From Desulfoluna spongiiphila (lineage in GTDB: Bacteria; Desulfobacterota; Desulfobacteria; Desulfobacterales; Desulfolunaceae), in assembly GCF_900101345.1 (NCBI RefSeq), contig NZ_FMUX01000026.1, positions 21,798 to 85,797 on the forward strand: a stretch of 64,000 nucleotides of DNA. The letters run 5' to 3'. Below are positions 33,833 through 44,400 of this stretch, piece after piece. The position numbers and the translations under genes were made by a program. The notes under the pieces are model-generated. The model had not been told where the DNA came from. It did no database searches and worked only from the letters and a program-made list of their open reading frames with translations. Each line of letters begins with the position of its first letter. The first letter of the stretch is position 1.

Positions 33833-34663
33833 ATGGAAAAAAAACGAGAAACCCCCTTCTCCGCAGGCGATCACCACAGGGCTCCATGGGCCGGATTAAC
33901 TTTTGTGGTGGGTCTTGCCGCCCTTTTTGTTGTCTTTTATCCTGAGCACATGGAACCGAAGGTGCGGCATTCCCAACCCCCGGTCACGCCCCAGGTTGCG
34001 CACCAGGTAACCTCATTGCCCGACTTCGGGGCCATCCCCATCGTGGCTGAAAAAAAAGAGGCGTTCTTCTCCTTCATGCGGCCCATCGTCGAAGCGGAAA
34101 ACAACGCCATCCTTGCCCTGCGTCACCGCCTGATCGAACTCCACGAGGCCGAAGACTTCGGCGCCGATGAGCACGCCTGGATAAGCGATCTGGCAACCAC
34201 CTACAAACTCTCCCCCTTTTCACCGGTGGCCACCGAGGACCGCGAGTCCCTTCTGGCCCGCGTGGACATGATCCCCCTCTCCCTGGCCCTGGCCCAGGCC
34301 GCCAACGAGTCCGCCTGGGGCACCTCCCGATTTGCCCGTGAAGGCAACAACCTGTTCGGCCAGTGGGTCTTCGGAGAAGGCAAGGGCATGGTGCCCAAAA
34401 ACCGGACCGAAGGGGCCAGCCACAAGGTGGCATGTTTCGACTCCGTTGCCGACTCCGTTCGGGGATACCTCCACAACCTCAACACCCTCTGGGCCTATGA
34501 ACCCTTACGAGATATCCGCAGAGAGCAAAGGTCCAGGGGGGAGGAACCGGACGGAGAGTCGCTTGCCGCAGGCCTTGTACGCTATTCCAGCCGGGGCGAC
34601 GCGTACATCCGGGAGATACAGCAACTTATACGCATGAACGCCTCACTCTTGAGCAAAAGGTAG
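33833..34663 (+). CDS. Bax-like membrane-anchored glucosaminidase
   Basis: A 276-residue protein resembling E. coli Bax and the FlgJ-type glucosaminidase family, cleaving peptidoglycan glycan strands in the periplasm. One N-terminal transmembrane anchor (LTFVVGLAALFVVFY), a linker, then the enzymatic domain from ~residue 70: LALAQAANESAWGTSRFAREGNNLFGQWVF contains the catalytic Glu (NES) and the typical GNNLFGQW, followed by FDSVADSVRGYLHNLNT. The C-terminus ends in YSSRGDAYIREIQQLI as in homologues. It stands alone between rtcB and argJ. Confidence 0.92.
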   Translation: MEKKRETPFSAGDHHRAPWAGLTFVVGLAALFVVFYPEHMEPKVRHSQPPVTPQVAHQVTSLPDFGAIPIVAEKKEAFFSFMRPIVEAENNAILALRHRLIELHEAEDFGADEHAWISDLATTYKLSPFSPVATEDRESLLARVDMIPLSLALAQAANESAWGTSRFAREGNNLFGQWVFGEGKGMVPKNRTEGASHKVACFDSVADSVRGYLHNLNTLWAYEPLRDIRREQRSRGEEPDGESLAAGLVRYSSRGDAYIREIQQLIRMNASLLSKR

Positions 34664-34851
34664 GCACGCAACGAGAATTTACTGCGAGAACCTTTGTTCA
34701 ACCTCCAGACATTTCATTTCATTCATCAATCATCCAGCACAGGTCACTTTTGCGTCAAAATGTTTATTTCAGTTATTGTGGCAAACCGTGTTTTATACTA
34801 TGAGATAAATCAACCACCCCGCTTACGGGGGACCAGATCAGGAGCATGATC

Positions 34852-36018
34852 ATGAAGTTCCACACCCCATCTGTCATGGCGAAGGGGTTTCGCTGCGCCA
34901 GCATGAACTGCGGTATCAAAGAAGAGGGAAAGGACCTCTCCCTGTTTCTTTCCGACGTCACCGCCAACGCCGCAGGCGTCTTTACCCGAAACCTCTTCCC
35001 CGGGGCACCCGTTGTTTTGGGCCGCGAGATCATCCGCCACGGACAGCTCCGCGCCGTGGTGGTCAACAGCAGAGTCAGCAATGTCGGCACCGGCGAGGAA
35101 GGCATCGAAAATGCCCGCCGCATGGCCCGATCCGTCTCACAAGCCTTCGATATCCCCGAGCAGGAAGTGATCATGAGCTCCACCGGCGTCATCGGGCGCC
35201 AGCTCCCCATCGAAAAAATCGAAGCCGGTATTTCAACCATCGGCAGCGGCCTGACCTCCGATCCCCTGGTGGGAGCCGAAGGGATCATGACCACGGACAC
35301 CTACCCCAAGGCCATCTCCCTTGAGGTGGACGGTGCCACCCTCACCATCATCGGCAAGGGCTCCGGCATGATCGAGCCCAACATGGCCACCATGCTGGTG
35401 TACATCCTCACCGACGCGGAGATCCCCGTGGCCGCCCTGGACCGCATGCTTCGCGAGGCGGTGAAGGACTCCTTCAACATGCTCTCGGTGGACTCGGACA
35501 CCAGCACCTCGGACACCTGCCTCGCCCTTGCCAACGGGCTGGCCGGCCCCGTGGACCACACCCGCTTTGCCGAGGCCCTGAAAACGGCCTGCGTGGAAAT
35601 GACCCGACTTCTGGCCCGCGACGGCGAAGGGGCCACCAAGCTCCTCACCGCAACCGTCACCGGGGCCGTCAACGATACCGAGGCCCGTTTCATTGCCAAG
35701 GCCCTCATCAACTCCCCCCTGATCAAAACCATGGCCTACGGTGCAGACCCCAACATCGGCCGTATCCTTATGGCCGTGGGCAAGTGCACCCACTGCACGG
35801 TTGCACCGGAAAAACTCTCCATCACCATCAACGGCACCCTGGTCTATACGGACCAGGCCCGTGTCGACTTTGACGAAGCCAGGGTCCGCAGCCTCCTTTC
35901 GGGCGAGCATGTAGCCATCGGTGTCTCCCTTTCATCGGGTGACGCCTCGGCAACCGCCTACGGCTGTGACCTCACTGAAAAGTATATTGAAGAGAATGCA
36001 GCCTACTATTCATCATGA
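34852..36018 (+). CDS. argJ: ArgJ-type glutamate N-acetyltransferase
   Basis: A 388-residue ornithine acetyltransferase that moves acetyl between acetylornithine and glutamate in arginine synthesis, and in bifunctional forms also uses acetyl-CoA. It self-cleaves before the nucleophile Thr180 in MIEPNMATMLVYILTD. GIKEEGKDLSLFLSD and SSTGVIGRQLPIEKIE are typical. A segment that usually reads NSGNANACTG is NSRVSNVGTG here, a notable change near the substrate pocket. AGGAG lies 7 nt before the ATG at 34852, better spaced than for the ATG at 34846. A small gene follows by 19 bases. Confidence 0.92.
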   Translation: MKFHTPSVMAKGFRCASMNCGIKEEGKDLSLFLSDVTANAAGVFTRNLFPGAPVVLGREIIRHGQLRAVVVNSRVSNVGTGEEGIENARRMARSVSQAFDIPEQEVIMSSTGVIGRQLPIEKIEAGISTIGSGLTSDPLVGAEGIMTTDTYPKAISLEVDGATLTIIGKGSGMIEPNMATMLVYILTDAEIPVAALDRMLREAVKDSFNMLSVDSDTSTSDTCLALANGLAGPVDHTRFAEALKTACVEMTRLLARDGEGATKLLTATVTGAVNDTEARFIAKALINSPLIKTMAYGADPNIGRILMAVGKCTHCTVAPEKLSITINGTLVYTDQARVDFDEARVRSLLSGEHVAIGVSLSSGDASATAYGCDLTEKYIEENAAYYSS

Positions 36019-36037
36019 CAAGGGGAGACGTGAAGCG

Positions 36038-36409
36038 ATGCATGAAATCAGAGTGGATCTCGAGAAAAACCGGCTCTATTTCACCCTGGGACGAATCAAT
36101 CAGGCGGATGAACTCGCCGAGATTGTCCACAAAATGCAAAAGGCGGTACACCAACTGTCCCGGGGATTTACCTGCATCACAGACCTTCGGCACTACATGC
36201 TGGCAGACGGCCTCTCTGAAAATTTCATGCGCCACTGCCAGGAAGCCCTCTGGGACTCGGCCATCGGCCGGGTGGTCCGCGTCAAGGCGCCGGAGCGAAC
36301 AACCCCGCACTTTCCCCACGAACACCAGAGCCTGGTCTGGCCGGCCTACAGCGTGGCCTCGGCCCTGAGCATGGAAGAGGCGGAGACCATGCTGGACCAC
36401 TCTGTCTGA
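36038..36409 (+). CDS. Small protein, possibly STAS/SpoIIAA-like
   Basis: A 123-residue soluble protein, MHEIRVDLEKNRLYFTLGRI, then helix EIVHKMQKAVHQL, strand FTCITDLRHYML, and helix FMRHCQEALWDS. The alternation of strands and helices is reminiscent of SpoIIAA/STAS-type folds, but similarity is only at pattern level. It follows argJ by 19 bases and probably shares its transcript. It ends before a strong hairpin. Confidence 0.65.
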   Translation: MHEIRVDLEKNRLYFTLGRINQADELAEIVHKMQKAVHQLSRGFTCITDLRHYMLADGLSENFMRHCQEALWDSAIGRVVRVKAPERTTPHFPHEHQSLVWPAYSVASALSMEEAETMLDHSV

Positions 36410-36431
36410 CGTTTTTTTTAGCACCCACTGC

Positions 36432-36494
36432 CCCGGCAGGCGCATCGCCTGCCGGGCACGCCCCTCGCGGTTTAAAACCGTGCCCCCCTTTTTT
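36432..36494 (+). terminator. Terminator region after argJ and its small partner
   Basis: An 11-bp perfect stem CCCGGCAGGCG / CGCCTGCCGGG with a 3-nt loop (36432-36456) is followed by a second smaller inverted repeat (GCGGTTT...AAACCGT) and a run of six T at 36489-36494. Confidence 0.75.
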
Positions 36495-36635
36495 CAGCAC
36501 TTTTTCCGTCCTGTCATTGTGGTTTTGCCTGTGATAAGGTAGCCCGGCTTTTCTCCGGGAAAAGCCCTATCATGACAACACACTCGCCTTGAGCCCTGAC
36601 TCCGGGTTCGAGACGATACGTAAGGATGGACACCT

Positions 36636-38468
36636 ATGAACACGACCCCCCGTTTTTTACCTGCCACCCGCAAAGAGATGGACGCCTTGGGCTGGAAGCG
36701 CCCCGATGTCATCCTGGTCACCGGAGACAGCTACGTCGATGCACCGGCCATCGGAGCGGCTGTTGTGGGACGCGTCCTTGACCGGGCCGGGTACAAGGTG
36801 GCCATCATTGCCCAGCCGGACATCCACAGCGACCTGGACATCACCCGCCTTGGTGAACCCGCCCTCTTCTGGGGCGTCACCGGGGGTTCCCTGGACTCCA
36901 TGGTGGCCAACTACACGGCCTCGGGCAAAAAGCGCAAACGCTGCGACTACACCCCGGGGGGTGAGAACACCCGCCGGCCTGACCGCGCCGTCATCGCCTA
37001 CACCAACCTCATCCGCCGCCACTTCAAGGGGAGCCCTGTGCCCATCGTCCTGGGGGGCATCGAGGCGAGCCTTCGCAGGGTGCCTCATTACGATGCCTGG
37101 CAGAACCGCATCCGCGGCTCCATTCTCTTTGACGCCAAGGCCGACTACCTGCTCTACGGCATGGGGGAGCGAAGCGTGGTGGAACTGGCCGATGCCCTGG
37201 CCTCCGGATCGTCCCCCGATGATGTCTCGGGGCTTTGCCGGAAATCGGACGCCCCGGTGCCCGGGTACCTGGAGCTCCCCTCCCTGGAGGAGGTCAAAAA
37301 GGACAAAGGCGCCTTTTCCAGCATGTTCGTGACCTTCAAGGCCAACGCCGACGCCCTCACGGCCCGGGGGCTCTTCCAGAAACACGACACCCGCTACCTG
37401 GTGCAGAACCCGCCCCAGCCCCCCCTCACCGAGACAGAACTCGATGCCGTCAACGAGCTCCCCTACACCCGGGAGCTCCACCCCCTGTGCCAGAGCATGG
37501 GCGAGGTGCGCGCCATGGAGACCATCCGGTTTTCCATCGCCACCCACAGGGGCTGCTACGGCGATTGCAACTTCTGCGCCATTGCCCTCCATCAGGGTCG
37601 CACGGTCTCCAGCCGAAGCGAAGCCTCGATCCTCCGGGAGACCAGGGATCTGACAGCCCTGTCCGGCTTCAAGGGCTACATCCTGGATGCCGGCGGGCCC
37701 ACGGCCAACATGTACGGGTTCGAATGCGAAAAGAAGCTGAAAAAAGGGGCGTGCACCGACCGCAGATGCCTCTACCCCAGCATCTGCCCTGCTTTGAAAC
37801 CGGACCACTCCCGGCTCATCTCCCTGCTGAAACAGATGCAGCAGGTCCCCGGTATCAAAAAGGTCTTCTCCGCCTCGGGGATCCGCCCGGACCTGGTCCT
37901 GGCCGACAAAAAAAAGGGGGACCTCTACCTGCGGGAGGTGGTGGCCAACCACACCTCGGGCCAGCTCAAGATCGCACCGGAGCACACCAGCGACAAGGTG
38001 CTTTCCCTCATGGGAAAACCCCAAACCGAGCTGATCCGCTTCCGCAACCGGTTCCTGGAGCTCACCGCCGAGGCCGGAAAACCGCAGTTTCTCACCTACT
38101 ACTTCATGGTGGCCCACCCGGGCTGCGGCCAGAAGGAGATGGAAGAGCTGACCCGGTTCTGCCAGAGCGAGCTCCACACCCGCCCGGAACAGGCCCAGAT
38201 CTTCACCCCCACCCCGTCCACCCTCTCCACCCTGATGTACGTGACGGAAAAAGACCCGGAGACCGGAAAACCCGTTTTTGTGGAGAAACAAAAGGACGCC
38301 AAGGAGCGCCAGAAAGCCACCCTCCACGGGACAGGCCGGGGCCCCGGGCGGGACAGGAAAGGAACGTCAGGCGGGTACAGAAAAAAGAGCGCCCCCGGCA
38401 CGGACCGAAGGCCCGGCAAACACAAAGCCTCGGCACACAAATCGTCGGGACGCAGGAACTCTCGGTAG
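36636..38468 (+). CDS. ygiQ: YgiQ-family radical SAM protein
   Basis: A 610-residue protein of the YgiQ/UPF0313 radical SAM family. The N-terminal domain starts RPDVILVTGDSYVDAPAIGAA as in homologues; the radical SAM cluster motif CxxxCxxC is RGCYGDCNFC near residue 306; later IAPEHTSDKVLSLMGKP and FLTYYFMVAHPGC are typical. The last ~70 residues are a basic low-complexity tail rich in Lys, Arg and Gly, common in the family. AAGGATGG precedes the ATG. The chemical reaction of YgiQ is not established. Confidence 0.93.
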   Translation: MNTTPRFLPATRKEMDALGWKRPDVILVTGDSYVDAPAIGAAVVGRVLDRAGYKVAIIAQPDIHSDLDITRLGEPALFWGVTGGSLDSMVANYTASGKKRKRCDYTPGGENTRRPDRAVIAYTNLIRRHFKGSPVPIVLGGIEASLRRVPHYDAWQNRIRGSILFDAKADYLLYGMGERSVVELADALASGSSPDDVSGLCRKSDAPVPGYLELPSLEEVKKDKGAFSSMFVTFKANADALTARGLFQKHDTRYLVQNPPQPPLTETELDAVNELPYTRELHPLCQSMGEVRAMETIRFSIATHRGCYGDCNFCAIALHQGRTVSSRSEASILRETRDLTALSGFKGYILDAGGPTANMYGFECEKKLKKGACTDRRCLYPSICPALKPDHSRLISLLKQMQQVPGIKKVFSASGIRPDLVLADKKKGDLYLREVVANHTSGQLKIAPEHTSDKVLSLMGKPQTELIRFRNRFLELTAEAGKPQFLTYYFMVAHPGCGQKEMEELTRFCQSELHTRPEQAQIFTPTPSTLSTLMYVTEKDPETGKPVFVEKQKDAKERQKATLHGTGRGPGRDRKGTSGGYRKKSAPGTDRRPGKHKASAHKSSGRRNSR

Positions 38469-38506
38469 ACAAAGCCCCAGGCTGATCAGGCCGGGACCAG
38501 GGCCCA

Positions 38507-41485
38507 TCAGGCGATGACCCGGCCGAGGACCTCGGCCAGCTCTTTGAGGGTAAAGGGTTTCAGCAGGATCTCGGCACCCTCTACGTTGCCCAGGGAGCTT
38601 CTCGTCATGGGCTCCGGGCGGCCGGAAGTCACCACCAGGGGAATCCCCGGCGCGTGGTCTCGCACCGTGCGAACCATCTCCACCCCGCCGACACCTTCCG
38701 TAAAAAGATCCATCACCACCGCCTCGTATTTTTTCGGCCGCTGGGCAAACACCTCCAGGGCCTTCTGCCCGTCCGTAAACGCCTCCACTTCATAGCCCAG
38801 ACGCCCCAGAACCTCACGGGCCAGGTCGATGAGGATCTCCTCATCATCGAGCAAGAGCACGGTCCCTTTGGCCTCCCCCACAGCCCGCGCCCCCTCGGGA
38901 CCGCTTCCGTCAAGGGGAACGATGGGCAGGTACACATGAAAGGTGGCGCCCTTTCCACGCTCGCTGTCCAGGCTCACGGCGCCGCCGTGGTTCAACACGA
39001 TCCCATGGACCACGGCCAGCCCCATGCCCGTGCCTTTGCCCACCTCCTTGGTGGTGTAGTAGGGCTCAAATATCCTCGGGGCAATCTCCGGGTCCACCCC
39101 GTGGCCCGTATCCGAGACACTTAAACGGACATAGGGTCCCTCGGGCAGGTGCAGGACCAGCGACAGGTTCTCTTCCACCGTTACCTCTTCGGCATGGACG
39201 TGAATCGCGCCTCCCCCTTCGCCGATGGCGTGGAAGGCGTTGGTGGCCAGGTTGATGATGATCTGGTGGATCTGCACGGCATCGGCCACCACCCGCAGTT
39301 TGCCCTCCCCTGCCGTAAACCGGACGTCGATGGTGGAGGGAAGGGACGCGCTGAGGAACCCCACCGTCTCCTTCAGGTGCTCCCGCAGGTAACAGGGCTC
39401 CCGCTTCTGCTTGTTCCTCCGGCTGAAGGCAAGGATCTGGGCCACCAGGTCCCTGGCCCTCTGGCCCGCCTTCTCGATCTGCATGATCTTCTCCCGGGCC
39501 TTCACGTTCTCCTCGGAGATGTACATAATCGCCAGCCGCGTGTAGCCCATCACCGCCATGAGGATGCTGTTGAAGTCGTGGGCGATGCCGCCTGCCAGCA
39601 CCCCGATGGACTCCATCTTCTGGGCCTGTCTCAGCTTGCGCTGAAGGGCCTCGCGCTCCCGCTCCAGGTGCCGCCGCTCCGTGATATCCCGGGACACCAG
39701 CAGGATCTCCCGGGCCTTGCCGCCCTCGTCCCTCAGGAACCGTGCCGACAATTCACTCCACACCCGGGAGCCGTCTTTGCGTTTCAGTTCGGTTTCATAG
39801 ATGAAGGCATTTCGCGGGTACCCGCCGCGGGAGGTGAGGGCATGGTTCAGGACCGAGCGAATCTCCCGCTCCGAGTCGTCGGTGAGGACAATCCCGACGC
39901 ACTGCCCGATCAGCTCCTCCTCTTCGTAGCCCAGGAGTTTCACCACCGAAGGGCTCAGATAGGTAAACTCCAGGGGCTCGATACTCAGGATACTGATGGT
40001 CTCCATGACGTTGTCCGCCAGGAGCCGGGAGCGTTTCTCGCTCTGCTCCGCCTCCTCCTGGGTCCGTTTCCGCTCGGCGGCCTCCTCCACCAGGGCCCCG
40101 GTGTGCCGGGACAGCTCCTCCTGAAGGCGGCTCAGGTTCTGATAAACCGTGGAGTTGTAAAGGGCAATGGAGACAAACTCCTTGATGCGGCTGACAAAAC
40201 GCTCCTCCCCGAGGGTAAGACCCAGCCGCGCCGATTTTTTCGGAAAAAGAACCAGCCCCAGTAACTCGCCGTACCGGGAGAGGGAGACGATGTACCCGCA
40301 CCCGCACTGATCAAGGAGGACCACAACCTCCCGACGAACCTCCTGGTTGGCGGCCCGCCGCTCCACCTCCCGGCGGTCCAGGGGCACCTGCAGCAGGGAG
40401 AGCCAGCGATGGGTCGCCTCAGACAATTCCAGGGCCCGGCCTGTGTCCTCCTCCAGAAAGCCCTCCCCTTTCCGGGTAAAAAACACCATGCCCCGGATGC
40501 GGAGGGTCTCTCCCACGGTCCGGCGGAACTCGTTGATCATCTCGTCGGTACGGCGCAGAAGCAGAATGTTTTCGGAAAAATGGGTCTCCACCTTTTTCAG
40601 GTCGAGCCGCTGCCGCCCCTGGAGCCGGTGGACCACAGGCAGCATGACCTGCAGGGCGCGAAAGCTCAGATAAAACCAGCAGAGAATAAAGAAAAAGAGC
40701 GTCACCGGCCCGATGGCTCGGAAAAATGGGTGGATAAGATAAAGGAGCCCAAAGTTCGGAGCCAGGAAAAGCCCAGCGGCCACGCCCCCCACCACCAAAA
40801 AACGAACCACGGCGCAGACGTTGGACACCCGGTCCCGAAACAGGGCACAGGCAAGGGTCAGCATGGGAAAGAAGAGCCAGTTTCCCGGGGTGTAAAGGGA
40901 AAAACCGGACAGGGGAATAAGGTCCAGGGTGAACAGCACCACCGCACTCACCACAGAACCCACCGCAAGGCGAAGATCCCGCTGCTCTTCCACGGAGTAC
41001 GCCCACCCCATGCCCCCGCGGCAGAGCCGGAGCAGGTACCCTGCCGTCACCACGCATACCAGGACATGGAGGTAAAAAAGCGGCCCGGCATCCGCCACAA
41101 CGCCCCAGGGATACCGGTGTACCCCCTGGACGTACCAGGGGGTCAGGCTCGCCGCCGACAACCCCAGGGTCACGCCGAGGCCGAAGCGCTCCAGCCGATC
41201 GTTACGCAAATCGAGCCATCGGTATACAAAGTGGATATGGGCAAGGGAAACCCAGACGAACAAGAGATGATGCAACCGCTCCATGCATACGGACAGGGTC
41301 ACGGGCACCAGGGGCTGGATAAAATAGAAAAGGGCATCGAGGGACCAGAGCAGACAGACGAATGGGAAAAAAGGATTTTCCACCCGAAATCGCCCCTTGA
41401 GCCTTGCCGCCACGGCCAGAAAAAGGCCGATAAAGACCGTCATGGCTGCCGGTATATGAAACATCAATTGCACATCTCTCATCAT
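38507..41485 (-). CDS. 7TM hybrid histidine kinase (downstream paralogue)
   Basis: A 992-residue sensor kinase. Seven to eight N-terminal hydrophobic helices (to ~residue 265) resemble histidine-kinase N-terminal 7TM sensors. Next come a GAF-like region (~290-450), coiled coil, PAS domain (~480-610; FTYLSPSVVKLLGYEEEELIG), HisKA with His in GVLAGGIAHDFNSIL (~636), HATPase (NLATNAFHAI, DTGHG, GTGMGL), and a C-terminal receiver whose Asp (~925) is in AVVMDLFTEGVGG rather than the usual DxxMP. It lies 11 bases after its longer paralogue, which it matches domain by domain, so the pair arose by tandem duplication and is co-transcribed. Confidence 0.92.
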   Translation of the reverse strand: MMRDVQLMFHIPAAMTVFIGLFLAVAARLKGRFRVENPFFPFVCLLWSLDALFYFIQPLVPVTLSVCMERLHHLLFVWVSLAHIHFVYRWLDLRNDRLERFGLGVTLGLSAASLTPWYVQGVHRYPWGVVADAGPLFYLHVLVCVVTAGYLLRLCRGGMGWAYSVEEQRDLRLAVGSVVSAVVLFTLDLIPLSGFSLYTPGNWLFFPMLTLACALFRDRVSNVCAVVRFLVVGGVAAGLFLAPNFGLLYLIHPFFRAIGPVTLFFFILCWFYLSFRALQVMLPVVHRLQGRQRLDLKKVETHFSENILLLRRTDEMINEFRRTVGETLRIRGMVFFTRKGEGFLEEDTGRALELSEATHRWLSLLQVPLDRREVERRAANQEVRREVVVLLDQCGCGYIVSLSRYGELLGLVLFPKKSARLGLTLGEERFVSRIKEFVSIALYNSTVYQNLSRLQEELSRHTGALVEEAAERKRTQEEAEQSEKRSRLLADNVMETISILSIEPLEFTYLSPSVVKLLGYEEEELIGQCVGIVLTDDSEREIRSVLNHALTSRGGYPRNAFIYETELKRKDGSRVWSELSARFLRDEGGKAREILLVSRDITERRHLEREREALQRKLRQAQKMESIGVLAGGIAHDFNSILMAVMGYTRLAIMYISEENVKAREKIMQIEKAGQRARDLVAQILAFSRRNKQKREPCYLREHLKETVGFLSASLPSTIDVRFTAGEGKLRVVADAVQIHQIIINLATNAFHAIGEGGGAIHVHAEEVTVEENLSLVLHLPEGPYVRLSVSDTGHGVDPEIAPRIFEPYYTTKEVGKGTGMGLAVVHGIVLNHGGAVSLDSERGKGATFHVYLPIVPLDGSGPEGARAVGEAKGTVLLLDDEEILIDLAREVLGRLGYEVEAFTDGQKALEVFAQRPKKYEAVVMDLFTEGVGGVEMVRTVRDHAPGIPLVVTSGRPEPMTRSSLGNVEGAEILLKPFTLKELAEVLGRVIA

Positions 41486-41496
41486 GGTCCTGTTCG

Positions 41497-44400
41497 TTAC
41501 GACGCCGAAACCGGCATGTCCCTGCCTGAAATATCCCCATGCGACTCGGGGGCCGGAAGCTCCTTCGCCACCTTGTGCTGTCCGCTGCGGACCCCGTGGA
41601 TGGCCTCTGCCAGTTCTTTCATGGGCACCGGCTTGAACAGCACCGCCGATACCCCCATCTCCTCATGGCGCCGGCCCACAATCTCGTTGCTGAACCCGGT
41701 GCACAGGATCACCGGGACCCCGTCGCATACGGCCCTCACGCTTTCGGCCAGTTTCAGGCCGGACATCCGCGGCATGGTCATGTCCGTCACCACCACGTCA
41801 AAGCCCCCGGGGTCTTTTTTAAACCGGTCCAGGGCCTCCACGGGGTCTTCCAGGGCCACCACCTCAAAGCCCATGCGGACCAGGGCTTCGCCGGCCAGCT
41901 CCACCAGCATGGTCTCATCATCCACAAACAGAACACGTCCCCGGCACACCTTGCCCGGTTCCCCGCTGCTCAAGGGGACATCCGTACCCCCTGCGGCTTC
42001 GGGGAGATAGACATCCACGGTGGTGCCGGCGCCTTTGTCCGAAGCCACCACCACGGCCCCGTTGTGGCTCAGGATGATCCCCTGGACCACGGCCAGCCCC
42101 ATGCCCGTGCCCTTGTCGGGCTCCTTGGTGGTAAAATAGGGTTCAAAGATGCGGGCCCGAACCTCATCGTCCATGCCTCCCCCGGGGTCCGACACCCGCA
42201 GGAGCACAAAGGGCCCGGGTTCCAGGCCGTAGCGCCTGGCCTCCCCCGAGTCCAGGGTGGTTTGCCGCACCGACACGCGGATCGCCCCACCCGCCGACTC
42301 TTCCAGGGCGTGGGAGGCGTTGGTGAACAGGTTGACCACGATCTGATGGATCTGCACCGGATCGGCCACCACCATCATGGGTCTGTCCGGGAAATCGGCA
42401 TCAATGGAGATGGCCCTGGGAATCACGGGCCGCATAAGCGAAAGGGACTCCCGTGTGATCCCCACAAGGTCCACGGCCCTGCGGGCCTGCTCATCCTGGC
42501 GGCTGAAGGCCAGGATCTGGGACACCAGCTCCTTGGCGCGGATGCCCGCCGTTTCGATCTGTGCCACGATCTCGCCGGCCTTTCCGTCGGCTTCCCCAAG
42601 GTACATGGCCCCAAGCTGGGCGTAGCCCAGGATGGCCATGAGGATGTTGTTGAAGTCGTGGGCGATGCCACCGGCAAGCACGCCGATGGACTCCATCTTC
42701 TGGGCCTGGCGAAGCTTCTGGCTGAGTTCCTCTTTCTCCATCTCCGCCACCCGGCGCTCCGAGATGTCCCGGGCCAGGCCCACCACCTCCATGCGCCCGT
42801 CCCCGGCGGCGATAAAATGGCCGGACACCTCCACCCAGGCAAGCTCTCCGTCTTTTCGCCGGTGTTCCAGCTCCACCAGAAAGGCCGCCCCCTCCTCAGG
42901 GGGCGGAACGGCCCGGGCCAGCTCCCTGCCGGAATTCTTCGTCAAATAATCCCTGAAACGCGACCCCACGAGCTCCGCCGGGAAGTACCCGCTCATCTTC
43001 AGGCAGGAGGGGCTGGCGTACTGGATGGTTTCATGGGCCACCTCCACCACCACCAGGGTGTCGAGGATGTTGTCGGATAAAAGCCTGTAGTGCCCCTCGC
43101 TGCGACGGAGACTCTCTTCGGCCCGGCGACGCTCCAGGATCTCCCGGGACAGCTCCCGGCGCCTGAGCTCCAGCTGGTCCTTCACCGAGGTGACGGCCTG
43201 GTACACCCGCGAGTTGTACAGGGCAATGGAGAGGTACCGGCTCACCTTTTCGAGGAACTCGACCTCCACGGGGGTCACGGGCGCATCCCCCTGCTTGTCG
43301 GCAAACACCACCAGACCGATGAGCTGGTCGTACTGCACCAGGGGCACCGTGCACATCCCCTTATACGCATCGAAGATCGACTTCAGGTCGTCCCTCACCT
43401 CCTCGTCGGGCATGAGGAGCTCCGAGTTCAGAAAGTAGTGGTCGATAAGGCAGTCCTCAGCCACCAGAAAGGCCGCCGTGGATTCATCCAGAGAGATCTC
43501 CTCTCCGTCCATGTCCATGAGGCGCCCCGGCTCTTCAACGGGGGCAAAGAAAAAACGGATGGAACGGAACCGAAGGGTGGATCGCACCAGTTCCCCGAAC
43601 TCAGCCACCAGGCTCCGGGTGTCCCGCAGGATCAAGAGGTCCCGTGCAAACTTGCTCTCCACGGTTTTCAAGTGGTGCCGGTACCGGTTGAACCGCCGAC
43701 TCACCTTGGGGTGGAGCTTGGTAACACTCAGGTAGTTGGCCGCATACCACAGCAGAAGCAGGGGGGCCAGGGACAGGATCTCACCGCCGTAGAGAAGGGG
43801 TTTGAGCAGCAGGAAGACAAGAAAATTGGGAAGGAGAAAGACAAGGGCGTAGGCCAGCCTGTAAAAAAGAAAACGCATCACACTGCCGATATCCTGGGTG
43901 CGGTGGCGCAGGACGCCGTAAGCCATGACGGCCATGGGCACGAACATGAAGTTGGAAGCCGGGTACATGGGGCTGCCGATGAAGGTCAGGACCGTCACCA
44001 GAAGCAGGGCAGGCCCTCCGATCAGGGCGGCAAACAGGTAACGCTGCTTGAGACGCGCCTCGGCATCCCTTTGGCCCCGCATCACCGACACGGTGCAGAA
44101 AATGGTGTATGCAAAGGAGACTGTGCCAAACACGACATACAGGAAAAACAGGGGCCCGGCCTTGCCGATGACACCCCAGGGATAGGTCTGGAGCCCGGAG
44201 ACAAACCACGGTCCCAGGGCGCCCGCCGCCATCACAAGACCGACACCGCACACCCCGTATTCCAGCCGGGGCCTTCGTACCCTCAGGACGCGGTGAAAGA
44301 AAAGGACCCCCACATAGGGTATGAACGCGTAGGCGATGAGGATGCCCCGCTCCATGGAAAGCAGCAGGCCCGTATCCGACACAACGCGCTGAAGGAGAAA

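Noticed and set aside
36657..38327. 556-codon frame antisense to ygiQ
   Set aside because: Its composition mirrors ygiQ codons; ygiQ is unmistakable on the + strand.
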